Assembly (NCBI GenBank): GCA_041658205.1
Contig: JBBAAO010000001.1
Span: 558,001 to 622,000 of the forward strand
Source of the DNA: Bacteroidota bacterium
Lineage (GTDB): Bacteria; Bacteroidota; Ignavibacteria; UBA10030; UBA8401
Length of the DNA stretch: 64,000 nt
Direction: 5' to 3'
In this document: positions 43,445 through 51,748 of the stretch, in pieces
Numbering within the stretch: position 1 is the stretch's first letter
How the letters are laid out: the number at the start of each line of letters is the position of its first letter
Notes under the pieces: model-generated
What the model was told of the DNA's origin: nothing
Databases searched by the model: none
Seen by the model: only the letters and a program-made list of their open reading frames with translations
Translations under genes and position numbers: made by a program

Positions 43445-44265
43445 TGTCAGATTTACGAAAACAGATTAACGAGACGATCCAATTCCTACGGACGAAAACG
43501 CAGTCGACGCCGTCAATTGGCATCATTCTTGGCACCGGTCTGGGCGGATTGGTGAAAGAGATCCAGATCGAAACGGTGATCGATTATTCTGAGATTCCTC
43601 ATTTTCCAGTTTCTACTGTTGAATCTCATAAAGGGAAATTGATCTTTGGGAAACTCGGCGGTAAGAATATTGTAGCGATGCAGGGACGATTTCATTACTA
43701 CGAAGGGTATTCGATGCAACAAGTGACCTTTCCTGTTCGCGTGATGAAATTTCTTGGAGTAAATACGTTATTGATCTCCAACGCAGCAGGGGGAATGAAT
43801 CCGTTGTTTTCAAAGGGGGATATTATGCTCATCACCGATCATATCAATTTGCTCGGTGATAATCCGCTGATCGGCCATAATGACGATGAACTCGGTCCCC
43901 GATTTCCAGATATGACCGAACCGTATACCCGTGAACTTATTTCCCTTGCAGAAAAAGTGGCACTCGATCTGAAAATTAGATTGCAAAAAGGTGTTTTTGT
44001 TGCTGTTTCCGGGCCGAATTTAGAAACAAGAGCGGAGTATCGATTTTTACGGGGCATTGGTGCGGATGTTGTCGGGATGTCCACTGTTCCTGAAGTGATT
44101 GTTGCAGTGCATCAATCTATGCGAGTGCTTGGATTTTCCATTATGACCGATGAATGTTTTCCCGATGCACTAAAACCGGTTTCGTTGAAAGAAGTGATTG
44201 CTGTGGCGAATGAAGCGGAACCGAAATTGACCTCTATCATGAAAGAAGTAGTAACGAGACTATAA
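43444..44265 (+). CDS. punA: Purine nucleoside phosphorylase (trimeric type)
   Basis: The 273-residue enzyme cleaves (deoxy)guanosine and inosine with phosphate. Markers: GIILGTGLGGLVKEI (phosphate loop), VAMQGRFHYYEGY, SNAAGGMNPLFSKGDIMLI, GPNLETRAEYRFLRG and GMSTVPEVIVA. Its start overlaps divIVA by one base and ileS follows after 4 bp. Its position inside a division/translation cluster is the main departure from the Firmicutes gene order. Confidence 0.95.
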   Translation: MSDLRKQINETIQFLRTKTQSTPSIGIILGTGLGGLVKEIQIETVIDYSEIPHFPVSTVESHKGKLIFGKLGGKNIVAMQGRFHYYEGYSMQQVTFPVRVMKFLGVNTLLISNAAGGMNPLFSKGDIMLITDHINLLGDNPLIGHNDDELGPRFPDMTEPYTRELISLAEKVALDLKIRLQKGVFVAVSGPNLETRAEYRFLRGIGADVVGMSTVPEVIVAVHQSMRVLGFSIMTDECFPDALKPVSLKEVIAVANEAEPKLTSIMKEVVTRL

Positions 44266-44269
44266 AAGA

Positions 44270-47200
44270 ATGTTCAAAGAACTTACCGATAAAATTAATT
44301 ACGCTGACGTTGAAAAAGAAATACTGAAATTCTGGGAAGAAAAAAAGATCTTCGAAGAATCAATCACCTCTCGCAGCGGAAAACCGCAATATACCTTTTA
44401 CGAAGGTCCTCCCACTGCCAACGGGCGTCCCGGAATTCATCACGTTATGGCGCGTACGTTGAAAGATGCGTTCTGCCGATATAAGACTATGAGTGGCTTC
44501 CAAGTACACCGTAAAGCGGGATGGGATACGCATGGTTTGCCGGTAGAGATCGAAGTGGAAAAACAGATCGGCATTAAACACAAAGATGAAATTCTTGACT
44601 ATGGCGTTGAGAAGTTCAATCAGATGTGCCGTGAGTCTGTCTGGAAATATAAAGTTGATTGGGAAAAGCTGACTCGAGAAATGGGATATTGGGTCGATCT
44701 CAACGATCCATATGTTACGTTCCATAATAATTACATCGAATCCATCTGGTGGGCGCTGAAACAATACTACGTCAAAGATATGATCTATCGCGGCTATAAA
44801 ATTCAGCCGTATTGTCCTCGATGTGAGACACCTCTTTCGTCTCATGAAGTTGCTCTGGGCTACAAAGATGTAAAAGATCCGAGCGTTTATATAAAGATGA
44901 AGTTGAAAGATGAAGCGAACACATATTTTCTGGTCTGGACGACAACTCCATGGACATTAATTTCAAACGTTGCACTCGCAATTCATCCGGACATTGATTA
45001 TGTAAAGGTTGAACTTCTTTCTGTGGATGGGGAAGCTACGAAACCAACCGGTGAATTTTTTATCCTTGCCAAAGCGCGTTTGGAAGTATTAAAAGAGAAA
45101 TACTCCATCGTTGCTGAATTTAAAGGGAAAGAGCTTCTTGGAAAAGAATACGAACGGATTTTCAATTATCATCAAGTAAAAGAAAAAGGCTGGTACGTTG
45201 TCGAAGGAAGTTTTGTTACGACGGATTCCGGTTCCGGTATTGTTCATATGGCTCCCGCATACGGTGAAGATGACTATCAAACATGCCGCAAGTATGGATT
45301 ACCCACGATTCATCCTGTTAATAAATCCGGCGAATTTGAAGATGCAGTAACTGACTTTAAGGGAAAGTTTGTGAAGGATGCAGATAATGATATTATTCTG
45401 AATCTGAAATCGCGAAACATCCTGTATAAAAAAGAACAGTATCAACACAGTTATCCGCATTGTTGGCGTTGTTCATCGCCGCTTCTGTATTACGCAAGAA
45501 CCTCGTGGTATATCAGCACCACAAAATATGCACAGCGGATGATTGATCTGAACAAACAGATCAATTGGATTCCCAAAGAAGTTGGCGAAGGTCGTTTTGG
45601 CAATTGGTTGGAAGAAAATAAAGACTGGGCATTGTCTCGGGATCGATATTGGGGAACACCGCTTCCGATCTGGGTCTCGGAAGATGGAAAAGAAATGAAA
45701 TGTGTCGGGAGTTTTGAAGAGTTGATTGGTGCTGAATGGTTAGATGAAAACGGAACACCGACCGGCAAAATATTTCATGCGGACGATATTAAGAGTCTCG
45801 ATCCGCATAAACCGACAGTCGATCGATTGGCGTTCAAAACGGCAAATGGAAAATATTTGAAACGAACACCTGAATTGATCGATGTGTGGTTCGATTCCGG
45901 TGCAATGCCGTTTGCACAATGGCATTACCCGTTCGAAAACAAAGAGATCTTCGACAAATCGTATCCTGCGGATTTCATTTCAGAAGGTATCGATCAAACA
46001 CGGGGCTGGTTCTATACGCTTCATTCTATCGGCTCATTCTTGTTCGATAAACCTGCGTATAAAAATGTATTGGTCAACGAATTGATTCTGGATAAGAGTG
46101 GACAGAAGATGTCCAAATCAAAAGGGAACACTGTTGATCCATTTGGTCTCATTGCAAAATATGGTGCCGATGCAACACGATGGTATTTAGTGTCGCAGTC
46201 TCCTGTTTGGCGTCCAACGTTGTTTGATGAAGATGGAATTGGAGAAGTGCAGCGAAAGTTTTTCAGTACGCTCGTCAATACCTATTCCTTCTTTGCATTG
46301 TATGCCAACATAGACAAGTTTGATTTCAGCGAGCCAACAATTCCCATTACGGAACGTTCGGAGATCGATCGTTGGATTATTTCATCGCTTAATTCGCTGG
46401 TGAAAGAATACAAGCAATATATGGACGAATACGATCTTACCAGGGCATCACGTGCAATTGCAGATTTTACTCTTGATAATCTCTCTAACTGGTATGTCCG
46501 ACGGAATCGCCGCCGCTTTTGGAAGAGTGAAAAAGGAAAAGATAAAACCGCGGCATATCAAACATTATATGAGTGCTTGGATACCATTGTAAAGTTAACT
46601 GCGCCAATTGCTCCGTTTCTGGCAGATGAGATGTATCGCAATCTCAATTCGGCAACGCATCACGAATCACACTCATCCGTTCATCTTGCCATGCTCCCGA
46701 ATGTGAATGAATCAGCTATTGATACCTCACTCGAAACTAGAATGGATCGTGCGATCCGAATCGTTGGATTAGTCCGTGCCATGCGGATGAAAGCAAACCT
46801 CAAGGTCCGTCAACCATTGCTGAAGATCCTTGTTCCGGTGAAGGATCAATCAGAATTTGCCTTGTTAAAATCGGTTGAGGATGTTATTCTGGATGAAATT
46901 AATGTAAAAGAGCTCGATGCAAAAATTGATCAAGATATTATAAAATATAAAATTAAGCCGAATTTCAGGGTACTTGGTAATAAATATGGAAAATCGACAG
47001 CGAAAGTTGCCGAAGTAATTCGTACCTTTACGGCGAATCAAATTAGCCAGATTAATGCGGATGGGACTATTCAGATTTCTGTTGAAGGAAACACGCTGAA
47101 TATTATCCATGAAGATGTAGAGATTGTTGCCGAAGAAATTAAAGGATGGGTTGTAGAGTCTGATGGCAAAGTCACCGTTGCATTGGATATGGAAATCACT

Positions 47201-47464
47201 CCGGAACTTCGCATGGAAGGTTTTGCCCGTGAATTTGTCAGTCGTGTGCAGAATCTTCGCAAAGATTCGGGATTAGAAGTAACGGATAGAATATCCATCG
47301 TATTCAACACCAACGATGAATTAGCCGATGCATTGCTGAAGTCATCGGCGTATATTAATAGTGAAACACTTTCGGTTGATTTGAAAAAAGCACCGGTGAA
47401 TGGTACTTCTGTGAAAGAAGATATTAACGGTGTACAGTGTGAGATCAGTATCAAAAAAGTATAA
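44270..47464 (+). CDS. ileS: Isoleucyl-tRNA synthetase, type 2, with GXHH signature
   Basis: The 1064-residue class I synthetase charges tRNA-Ile. Its length, YTFYEGPPTANGRPG start and eukaryote-like C-terminal region mark it as a type-2 IleRS, the group naturally tolerant of mupirocin. The HIGH position reads G55-I56-H57-H58 instead of H-x-G-H, with first and third positions swapped. KMSKS is normal (K613-S617). The editing domain (TTTPWTLISN) and zinc-type cysteines YCPRCETPL and CWRCSSPL are present. It begins 4 bp after punA. The codons were checked directly on the DNA (44432-44443). Confidence 0.95.
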   Translation: MFKELTDKINYADVEKEILKFWEEKKIFEESITSRSGKPQYTFYEGPPTANGRPGIHHVMARTLKDAFCRYKTMSGFQVHRKAGWDTHGLPVEIEVEKQIGIKHKDEILDYGVEKFNQMCRESVWKYKVDWEKLTREMGYWVDLNDPYVTFHNNYIESIWWALKQYYVKDMIYRGYKIQPYCPRCETPLSSHEVALGYKDVKDPSVYIKMKLKDEANTYFLVWTTTPWTLISNVALAIHPDIDYVKVELLSVDGEATKPTGEFFILAKARLEVLKEKYSIVAEFKGKELLGKEYERIFNYHQVKEKGWYVVEGSFVTTDSGSGIVHMAPAYGEDDYQTCRKYGLPTIHPVNKSGEFEDAVTDFKGKFVKDADNDIILNLKSRNILYKKEQYQHSYPHCWRCSSPLLYYARTSWYISTTKYAQRMIDLNKQINWIPKEVGEGRFGNWLEENKDWALSRDRYWGTPLPIWVSEDGKEMKCVGSFEELIGAEWLDENGTPTGKIFHADDIKSLDPHKPTVDRLAFKTANGKYLKRTPELIDVWFDSGAMPFAQWHYPFENKEIFDKSYPADFISEGIDQTRGWFYTLHSIGSFLFDKPAYKNVLVNELILDKSGQKMSKSKGNTVDPFGLIAKYGADATRWYLVSQSPVWRPTLFDEDGIGEVQRKFFSTLVNTYSFFALYANIDKFDFSEPTIPITERSEIDRWIISSLNSLVKEYKQYMDEYDLTRASRAIADFTLDNLSNWYVRRNRRRFWKSEKGKDKTAAYQTLYECLDTIVKLTAPIAPFLADEMYRNLNSATHHESHSSVHLAMLPNVNESAIDTSLETRMDRAIRIVGLVRAMRMKANLKVRQPLLKILVPVKDQSEFALLKSVEDVILDEINVKELDAKIDQDIIKYKIKPNFRVLGNKYGKSTAKVAEVIRTFTANQISQINADGTIQISVEGNTLNIIHEDVEIVAEEIKGWVVESDGKVTVALDMEITPELRMEGFAREFVSRVQNLRKDSGLEVTDRISIVFNTNDELADALLKSSAYINSETLSVDLKKAPVNGTSVKEDINGVQCEISIKKV

Positions 47465-47497
47465 ATCATTTCATTGTCATTTTCAAAAAGGATAACA

Positions 47498-47995
47498 ATG
47501 GCAAAAAAGATCGTCAAAAAAGCGAAATCCAAACCGGCAAAGAAAGCGGCGCATCCGAAAACATCGGCGGCAAAGCTGAAGAATGTAGCAGAAAAACCGG
47601 TGAAGAAAAAATCGGTCAAAGGCTTTAATACAAAAGACCTCATATACTTCAAAAAGATCATTACCGAAAAGCGGAAAGAAATATTGGAGGAACTGGCGAT
47701 CTTGAAAGAAAGTATGATGGATGTGACGACCGGTGAATATGCTAGTGAGAACTCAACCTATTCAACGCATATGGAGCAGGGAACGGACGCGATGGAGCGT
47801 GAAAAGACATTCTTATTTGCATCGCGCGAAGGAAAGTTTCTAAATTATCTTGATGATGCGTTAAAACGGATTGACAAAGGAACATACGGTTTCTGCATCA
47901 ATTGCGGAAAATTGATTCCCAAAGCACGATTAGAAGCTGTGCCCCATGCGCAATTGTGCATCGAGTGCAAGCATCTAAAGAAGGGATCGATGTAA
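47498..47995 (+). CDS. TraR/DksA-type zinc-finger protein with Lys-rich N-terminus
   Basis: ATG 47498 is chosen over an upstream TTG because GGATAAC lies before it. The 165-residue product has a strongly basic Lys/Ala/Pro tail (about residues 1-43, e.g. KKAKSKPAKKAAHPK), then a DksA-like coiled coil (YFKKIITEKRKEILEELAIL) and the C4 zinc finger CINCGKLIPKARL...CIECK. It corresponds in position to ylyA of Bacillus. DksA-like proteins enter the RNA polymerase secondary channel; the histone-like tail is an addition. Confidence 0.88.
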   Translation: MAKKIVKKAKSKPAKKAAHPKTSAAKLKNVAEKPVKKKSVKGFNTKDLIYFKKIITEKRKEILEELAILKESMMDVTTGEYASENSTYSTHMEQGTDAMEREKTFLFASREGKFLNYLDDALKRIDKGTYGFCINCGKLIPKARLEAVPHAQLCIECKHLKKGSM

Positions 47996-47997
47996 CA

Positions 47998-48615
47998 GTG
48001 AGAGTTCTTTTTTTAACCGCTTTCATCGTCATTGCAGATCAGATCTCTAAGTTCATGATAAAAGGGATCGACGTTCCATCCCTTGGAATATCATTCAAAG
48101 GGATGCAGTTGGGAAGTTCGATTCCGGTGATGGGAGATTTTATTCGCATAACGTTTATTGAAAATCCCGGAATGGCTTTCGGAATTGAAGTGGTGGACGG
48201 GAAGCTGTTTCTTACATTGTTCTCGATAGCGGCAAGTTTCGGCATATTGCTCTATCTGTATGTGATGCGAACGGAAAAGATATTATTCCGTATTTCTCTT
48301 GCATTGATTCTTGGTGGAGCGATCGGCAATTTGATTGATCGGACTTTCTACGGAGTGCTGTACGGTGAATCGGAGCTGTTCCACGGGAAAGTGGTAGACT
48401 TTATCGATGTTGATTTCTTCAATATTGATGTGTGGGGATTCTATCTTAATCGATTCTGGGTCTTCAATATCGCCGACGCATCTGTTTCTATCGGTGTGTT
48501 GATGATGTTAATCTTTCATCGTTCATTCGTAGATCAAGAAGATCAGCTGCCGGTAGTCGAATCGTCATCCATTTCGTCATCTGATTCTTCCACGGAGTCA
48601 ACTCCAACAACGTAA
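47998..48615 (+). CDS. lspA: Lipoprotein signal peptidase (signal peptidase II)
   Basis: GTG 47998, two bases after the upstream stop, gives 205 residues; the frame extends back into the dksA-like gene. Four membrane helices and the family motifs are present: IADQISKF, ENPGMAFGIEV, GGAIGNLIDR with the first catalytic Asp and VVDFIDVDF, then FNIADASVSIGV with the second Asp. The enzyme cleaves prolipoprotein signal peptides, several of which occur in this window. The C-terminus is extended and Ser/acidic-rich. Confidence 0.94.
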   Translation: MRVLFLTAFIVIADQISKFMIKGIDVPSLGISFKGMQLGSSIPVMGDFIRITFIENPGMAFGIEVVDGKLFLTLFSIAASFGILLYLYVMRTEKILFRISLALILGGAIGNLIDRTFYGVLYGESELFHGKVVDFIDVDFFNIDVWGFYLNRFWVFNIADASVSIGVLMMLIFHRSFVDQEDQLPVVESSSISSSDSSTESTPTT

Positions 48616-48640
48616 GAGTAATTATCATAACCGTATTTGT

Positions 48641-48692
48641 AGATGCTCGCCGATCCGAAGAATCACTTCGTGAAAGCGGGCATCTTTTTTTC
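48641..48692 (+). terminator. Terminator between lspA and rluD
   Basis: AGATGCTCGC (48641-48650) pairs with GCGGGCATCT with one wobble, enclosing a second small hairpin (CGAAG/CTTCG), and is followed by seven T. rluD therefore probably has its own promoter or depends on read-through. Confidence 0.75.
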
Positions 48693-48714
48693 CTAGATCG
48701 TAAATCGTCTTTTC

Positions 48715-49695
48715 ATGAAAAACCATTTCGAGATTCGTATTCCTGCCGGCCAAATGAAGGAACGGCTTGATGTCTATCTGACGAATCATACGGAAAATGC
48801 CACTCGAAACAAGGTTCAAGAGGCGATTAAAAATGGAGAGGTGTTGGTCAATGGAAAAGCGGTAAGACCAAGTTATTCCATTCTCCCCAATGATCTCATA
48901 GCGATCAATCTTTCCCGCCCTGATCCTCCTGAAGTAAAAGCAGAATCCATCCCGCTTGACATTATTTACGAAGATGATTATTTGCTTATCGTTAATAAAC
49001 CTGCAGGAATGGTTACGCACCCGGCATATAAGAATTATTCCGGCACGCTGGTCAATGCACTCATGCATCATTCTGAAAAACTTTCCCAACTCCATTCTGA
49101 AGAAGACGAAGAGTTTGATATCGTCAGACCAGGAATTGTCCATCGGTTGGATAAAGATACCAGTGGGTTGTTGGTAGTAGCGAAGGACGAAACGACCCAT
49201 CAGAAGTTGGCAAAACAGTTTGCTGCAAAAACATCGGAACGAGAATACAATGCTATCGTCTGGGGCACATTCAAGCAGCAATCCGGTGTTATTGACGCCC
49301 CGCTTGGAAGGAGTAAAAGAGATCGGAAAAAAGTTGCCGTTATTGACGATGGTAAACATGCGGTTACTGAATATGAAGTAATGGAGCAATTTGAATTTCT
49401 TGCGTTGATAAAATTACATCTTCGAACCGGCCGAACTCACCAGATTCGTGTACACCTTTCACACATTCATCATCCGGTATTTGGAGATGAAACGTATGGA
49501 GGGAGAGAGATCATCGCTGGAAAAGTTGAAGGGAAGAAGAAAGCGGAATTGAAGAATCTCCTGGACATGATGCCTCGTCAGGCGCTTCATGCCAAGAAAC
49601 TCGGTTTTGTCCATCCGCAGACAAAAAAAATGATTCGGTTCGAAAGTGAATTGCCGGAAGATATGAAGGCGGTTTTGATGAAACTACGTCCGTAG
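48715..49695 (+). CDS. rluD: 23S rRNA pseudouridine synthase, RluD family
   Basis: The 326-residue enzyme has an N-terminal S4 domain (MKERLDVYLTNHTENATRNK, VLVNGKAVRPSYSI) and the catalytic domain with HRLDKDTSGLLVVAKDE (catalytic Asp), RTGRTHQIRVHL and HAKKLGFVHP. It makes pseudouridines in helix 69 or related sites. It is the ylyB equivalent in the Firmicutes order. Its TAG stop abuts the mreC-fragment stop codon (next base) on the opposite strand, which shows the original convergent rluD-mreC junction. Confidence 0.95.
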   Translation: MKNHFEIRIPAGQMKERLDVYLTNHTENATRNKVQEAIKNGEVLVNGKAVRPSYSILPNDLIAINLSRPDPPEVKAESIPLDIIYEDDYLLIVNKPAGMVTHPAYKNYSGTLVNALMHHSEKLSQLHSEEDEEFDIVRPGIVHRLDKDTSGLLVVAKDETTHQKLAKQFAAKTSEREYNAIVWGTFKQQSGVIDAPLGRSKRDRKKVAVIDDGKHAVTEYEVMEQFEFLALIKLHLRTGRTHQIRVHLSHIHHPVFGDETYGGREIIAGKVEGKKKAELKNLLDMMPRQALHAKKLGFVHPQTKKMIRFESELPEDMKAVLMKLRP

Positions 49696-50073
49696 TTATT
49701 TTTTCTGCAATTCCAACGCTACCCGTTCCAAACTAGGAACATAATCCATCACAAACACTTCCTCTGATTGCGTTAGATTGACGGTAGGAACAACCTCAAT
49801 CTTCTAGAAAAGACTATTGGGAATTTCACTGATTGAACTGACAATACCTACTTTGATTCCCGGTGGAAATGCGTTGCTATATTCTGAAGTGATGATTGCA
49901 TCTCCTTCACGCACATCTTGAGTTTTTGCGACATTTTTCAGTAACAACGTCTTTCCATCCCATGCAATAATACCGTCGACTCTGCTTCGTTGTATCTTTG
50001 TGCTCGCTCTGAAATCAACATTGACGATCATTTGTCCGATAGCATATCCGCCGCTGACGGCGACAACTCTGCC
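49696..50073 (-). pseudogene. Duplicated 3' fragment of mreC (broken)
   Basis: This copy corresponds to the last 125 codons and stop of mreC. It has an amber codon (TTC-TAG-AAG where the intact copy reads TTC-CAG-AAG) and lacks the 5' part, the homology ending abruptly at 50073. Of the 12 differences from the intact copy, 9 are silent, 2 are conservative (Ala/Thr, Val/Ile) and 1 is the stop. The bias to silent changes means the two copies diverged while both were functional genes, probably in different strains, before one became a relic. The first 116 bp from the stop codon are identical. Confidence 0.93.
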
Positions 50074-50172
50074 ATCATTAACAAGTTTGATCTACAAAAA
50101 TATTAAAGGTTAATACAAGATGCAGTGAATATAATATAGCTCTCATATTAAAAATTAGGGACGTCTGGAAAG

Positions 50173-50260
50173 GTTATTGCGAGGAGCGAAGAGACGAGGC
50201 AATCTCATTCGACTTAACTAAAAACAAGATTGTTTCGAAAAAAATATCTCGTAATGACAT
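50173..50260. repeat. Degenerate palindromic repeat of the GCGAGGAGCGAAG class
   Basis: The left arm (GTTATTGCGAGGAGCGAAG then AGACGAGGCAATCTC) pairs imperfectly with the right arm (AAGATTGTTTCG...CTCGTAATGAC), giving a ~88-bp element. The wording CGAGGAGCGAAG..GAGGCAATCTC and CGTAATGACA is a widespread dispersed intergenic palindrome in bacterial genomes. It may have come with the cassette or inserted later. Confidence 0.55.
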
Positions 50261-50355
50261 TGTTCAAGAGTTTTTCAGATGTTTCTATTATCAAATGCCT
50301 TTATTGGAAATAGCAATCCCAAAAAAATCAAACCTAATAAATCAATGGTATTAAA

Positions 50356-50384
50356 TTGACTACTAAAATAAAAACAGATACAAT
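50356..50384 (+). promoter_or_regulatory. Consensus-like promoter for the protease/peptide transcript
   Basis: TTGACT (50356-50361), a 17-bp spacer and TACAAT (50379-50384) differ from the sigma-70 consensus by one base in each box. It lies 54 bp before the M50 gene start. Bacteroidota housekeeping promoters usually look different, so this could reflect foreign origin. Confidence 0.45.
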
Positions 50385-50438
50385 TGGATTAGAAAATATT
50401 GTTTGTGCAATTTATAATTTTATTAATGATCTACAAAA

Positions 50439-51689
50439 ATGTATGTAATTACTGAAAATAGCACAATAGAATTTATGGATCTTATTCATCGAAATGACGA
50501 TGGTGAAATTATAGTTGGAAACAAACAACAATCATCTTATGTCGTAATTGATTCTATAGGATACGAATCACTAAAACTATTTTCCGAAGGTTTAACAGTT
50601 CGTGGTGTTAAAAATAGGCTCAAATTAAAATACTCAAATGAGACTGAGGATATTGTAATTAAAGACTTCCTTGAAACATTTATCGAAGCTGGTCTTATTA
50701 AACGAATTAATGGAATTGAAGTACTAATAAAACATAGTGAGAATATTTCGTTTAGAATACCATTTTCTGTTAAAACGGCAAAAATATTATGCTCAACGTA
50801 TGCAATATTTATTTACGTAATGTTTATTATCGCAAGTGGATATTTAGTTTTATATAATCCACAGATTCGTCCAACATTTTCCGATTTTTTCGTTTTTGAT
50901 AGATTATTTTTGCTTTTGATTTTTATGACATTAACAGGATGGTTGATGACATTGTTCCATGAAATGGGCCATTTAATTGCAGCGAAATCTCTTGAAATAG
51001 ATGCAAATGTTCAACTTAGCTCTAGATTGTTTTTTACAGTTGCTCAAACTACAGTAACAAATCTTTGGTCAATACCTCGAAATAAACGATCCCAAGTCTA
51101 TATTGCTGGAATGTTAGTTGACCTGTTAATCATTTCTGTTATTGTTGTTACTATCTATTTGTTCGAAATAATAGAAAACATTCCAAGTAGTATGTTAGGT
51201 GTTCTTTTAAGAATAGTGATGTCTATGCAATTGATGAAAATAGCCTCTCAATTATTGATAATCCTTAGAAGTGATTTCTATTATATAATTGCAAACTGGT
51301 CAAATAGCAATGATCTCTATTCTGAGTCAATTTCGCTCCTCAAAAATATTGCAATTCATATTCGAAAAGGGAAACTACCATTTGACCATGAATTATTTAC
51401 ACATCAATATTCTCAGCGTCAAAAAGTAATTGTTGTCATGTTTTCTATAGCGCTACTGATTAATTGGTTAATTGTGGCAATCATATTCGTGTTATTTATT
51501 ATTCCCTCTCTTTATAATTTGGTAATGAATATTATTGTTCCAGTCATATCATCAGGCAAAATAACAGATCCATTATTCGACACACTATTGCTATTTATTC
51601 TGGTAGCTATAAATCTGATCTTACCAATTAAACAATTATTAAATAAAAAATATAAACAGAAAACCAATATTGTTTGTGATGTTATTTAA
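50439..51689 (+). CDS. M50-type intramembrane zinc protease with N-terminal PqqD/RRE-like domain
   Basis: The 416-residue protein has two parts. Residues about 10-95 resemble PqqD, the RiPP recognition element fold (YVVIDSIGYESLKLF, LKLKYSNETEDIVIKDFLETF, AGLIKRI). From about 115 there are six or more membrane helices with a site-2-protease zinc motif H174-E175-M176-G177-H178 and the third-ligand region LRSDFYYIIAN (D279). This arrangement matches 'putative peptide zinc metalloprotease' proteins such as YydH of the Bacillus yyd peptide locus. It probably binds a peptide leader and cleaves within the membrane. The neighbouring minipeptide, 59 bp downstream, is the obvious candidate substrate. 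No radical-SAM or transporter gene accompanies it. Confidence 0.85.
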   Translation: MYVITENSTIEFMDLIHRNDDGEIIVGNKQQSSYVVIDSIGYESLKLFSEGLTVRGVKNRLKLKYSNETEDIVIKDFLETFIEAGLIKRINGIEVLIKHSENISFRIPFSVKTAKILCSTYAIFIYVMFIIASGYLVLYNPQIRPTFSDFFVFDRLFLLLIFMTLTGWLMTLFHEMGHLIAAKSLEIDANVQLSSRLFFTVAQTTVTNLWSIPRNKRSQVYIAGMLVDLLIISVIVVTIYLFEIIENIPSSMLGVLLRIVMSMQLMKIASQLLIILRSDFYYIIANWSNSNDLYSESISLLKNIAIHIRKGKLPFDHELFTHQYSQRQKVIVVMFSIALLINWLIVAIIFVLFIIPSLYNLVMNIIVPVISSGKITDPLFDTLLLFILVAINLILPIKQLLNKKYKQKTNIVCDVI

Positions 51690-51730
51690 CTATGTCCTTC
51701 TCGAGAGGAAATGTAATTCATGCCATATGT

Positions 51731-51748
51731 GAAAGGAGGTGAATATAA
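51731..51748 (+). promoter_or_regulatory. Near-perfect Shine-Dalgarno of the minipeptide
   Basis: GAAAGGAGGTGA matches almost the whole anti-Shine-Dalgarno tail of 16S rRNA and ends 6 bp before ATG 51749. Most genes in the window have weak or no such sites, so this marks the peptide for high translation. Confidence 0.85.

Larger units (their letters stand above)
50074..50438. other. Non-coding leader of the cassette
   Basis: These 365 bp have no gene. They hold an imperfect inverted-repeat element (50173-50260) and a promoter-like sequence (50356-50384). The rest is AT-rich with no recognisable structure. Confidence 0.6.

Noticed and set aside
47071..47661. 196-codon minus-strand frame opposite the ileS end and dksA-like gene
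   Set aside because: Serine/phenylalanine-rich shadow of two real genes; the Lys-rich coding of the plus strand creates it.
48625..49389. 254-codon minus-strand open frame opposite rluD
   Set aside because: It lies fully antisense to a well-conserved pseudouridine synthase, and its product is rich in Cys, Phe and Arg with no domain.
51692..51742. 16-codon frame between the M50 gene and the minipeptide
   Set aside because: Its stop overlaps the Shine-Dalgarno sequence, so it could be a leader peptide, but nothing else supports translation.
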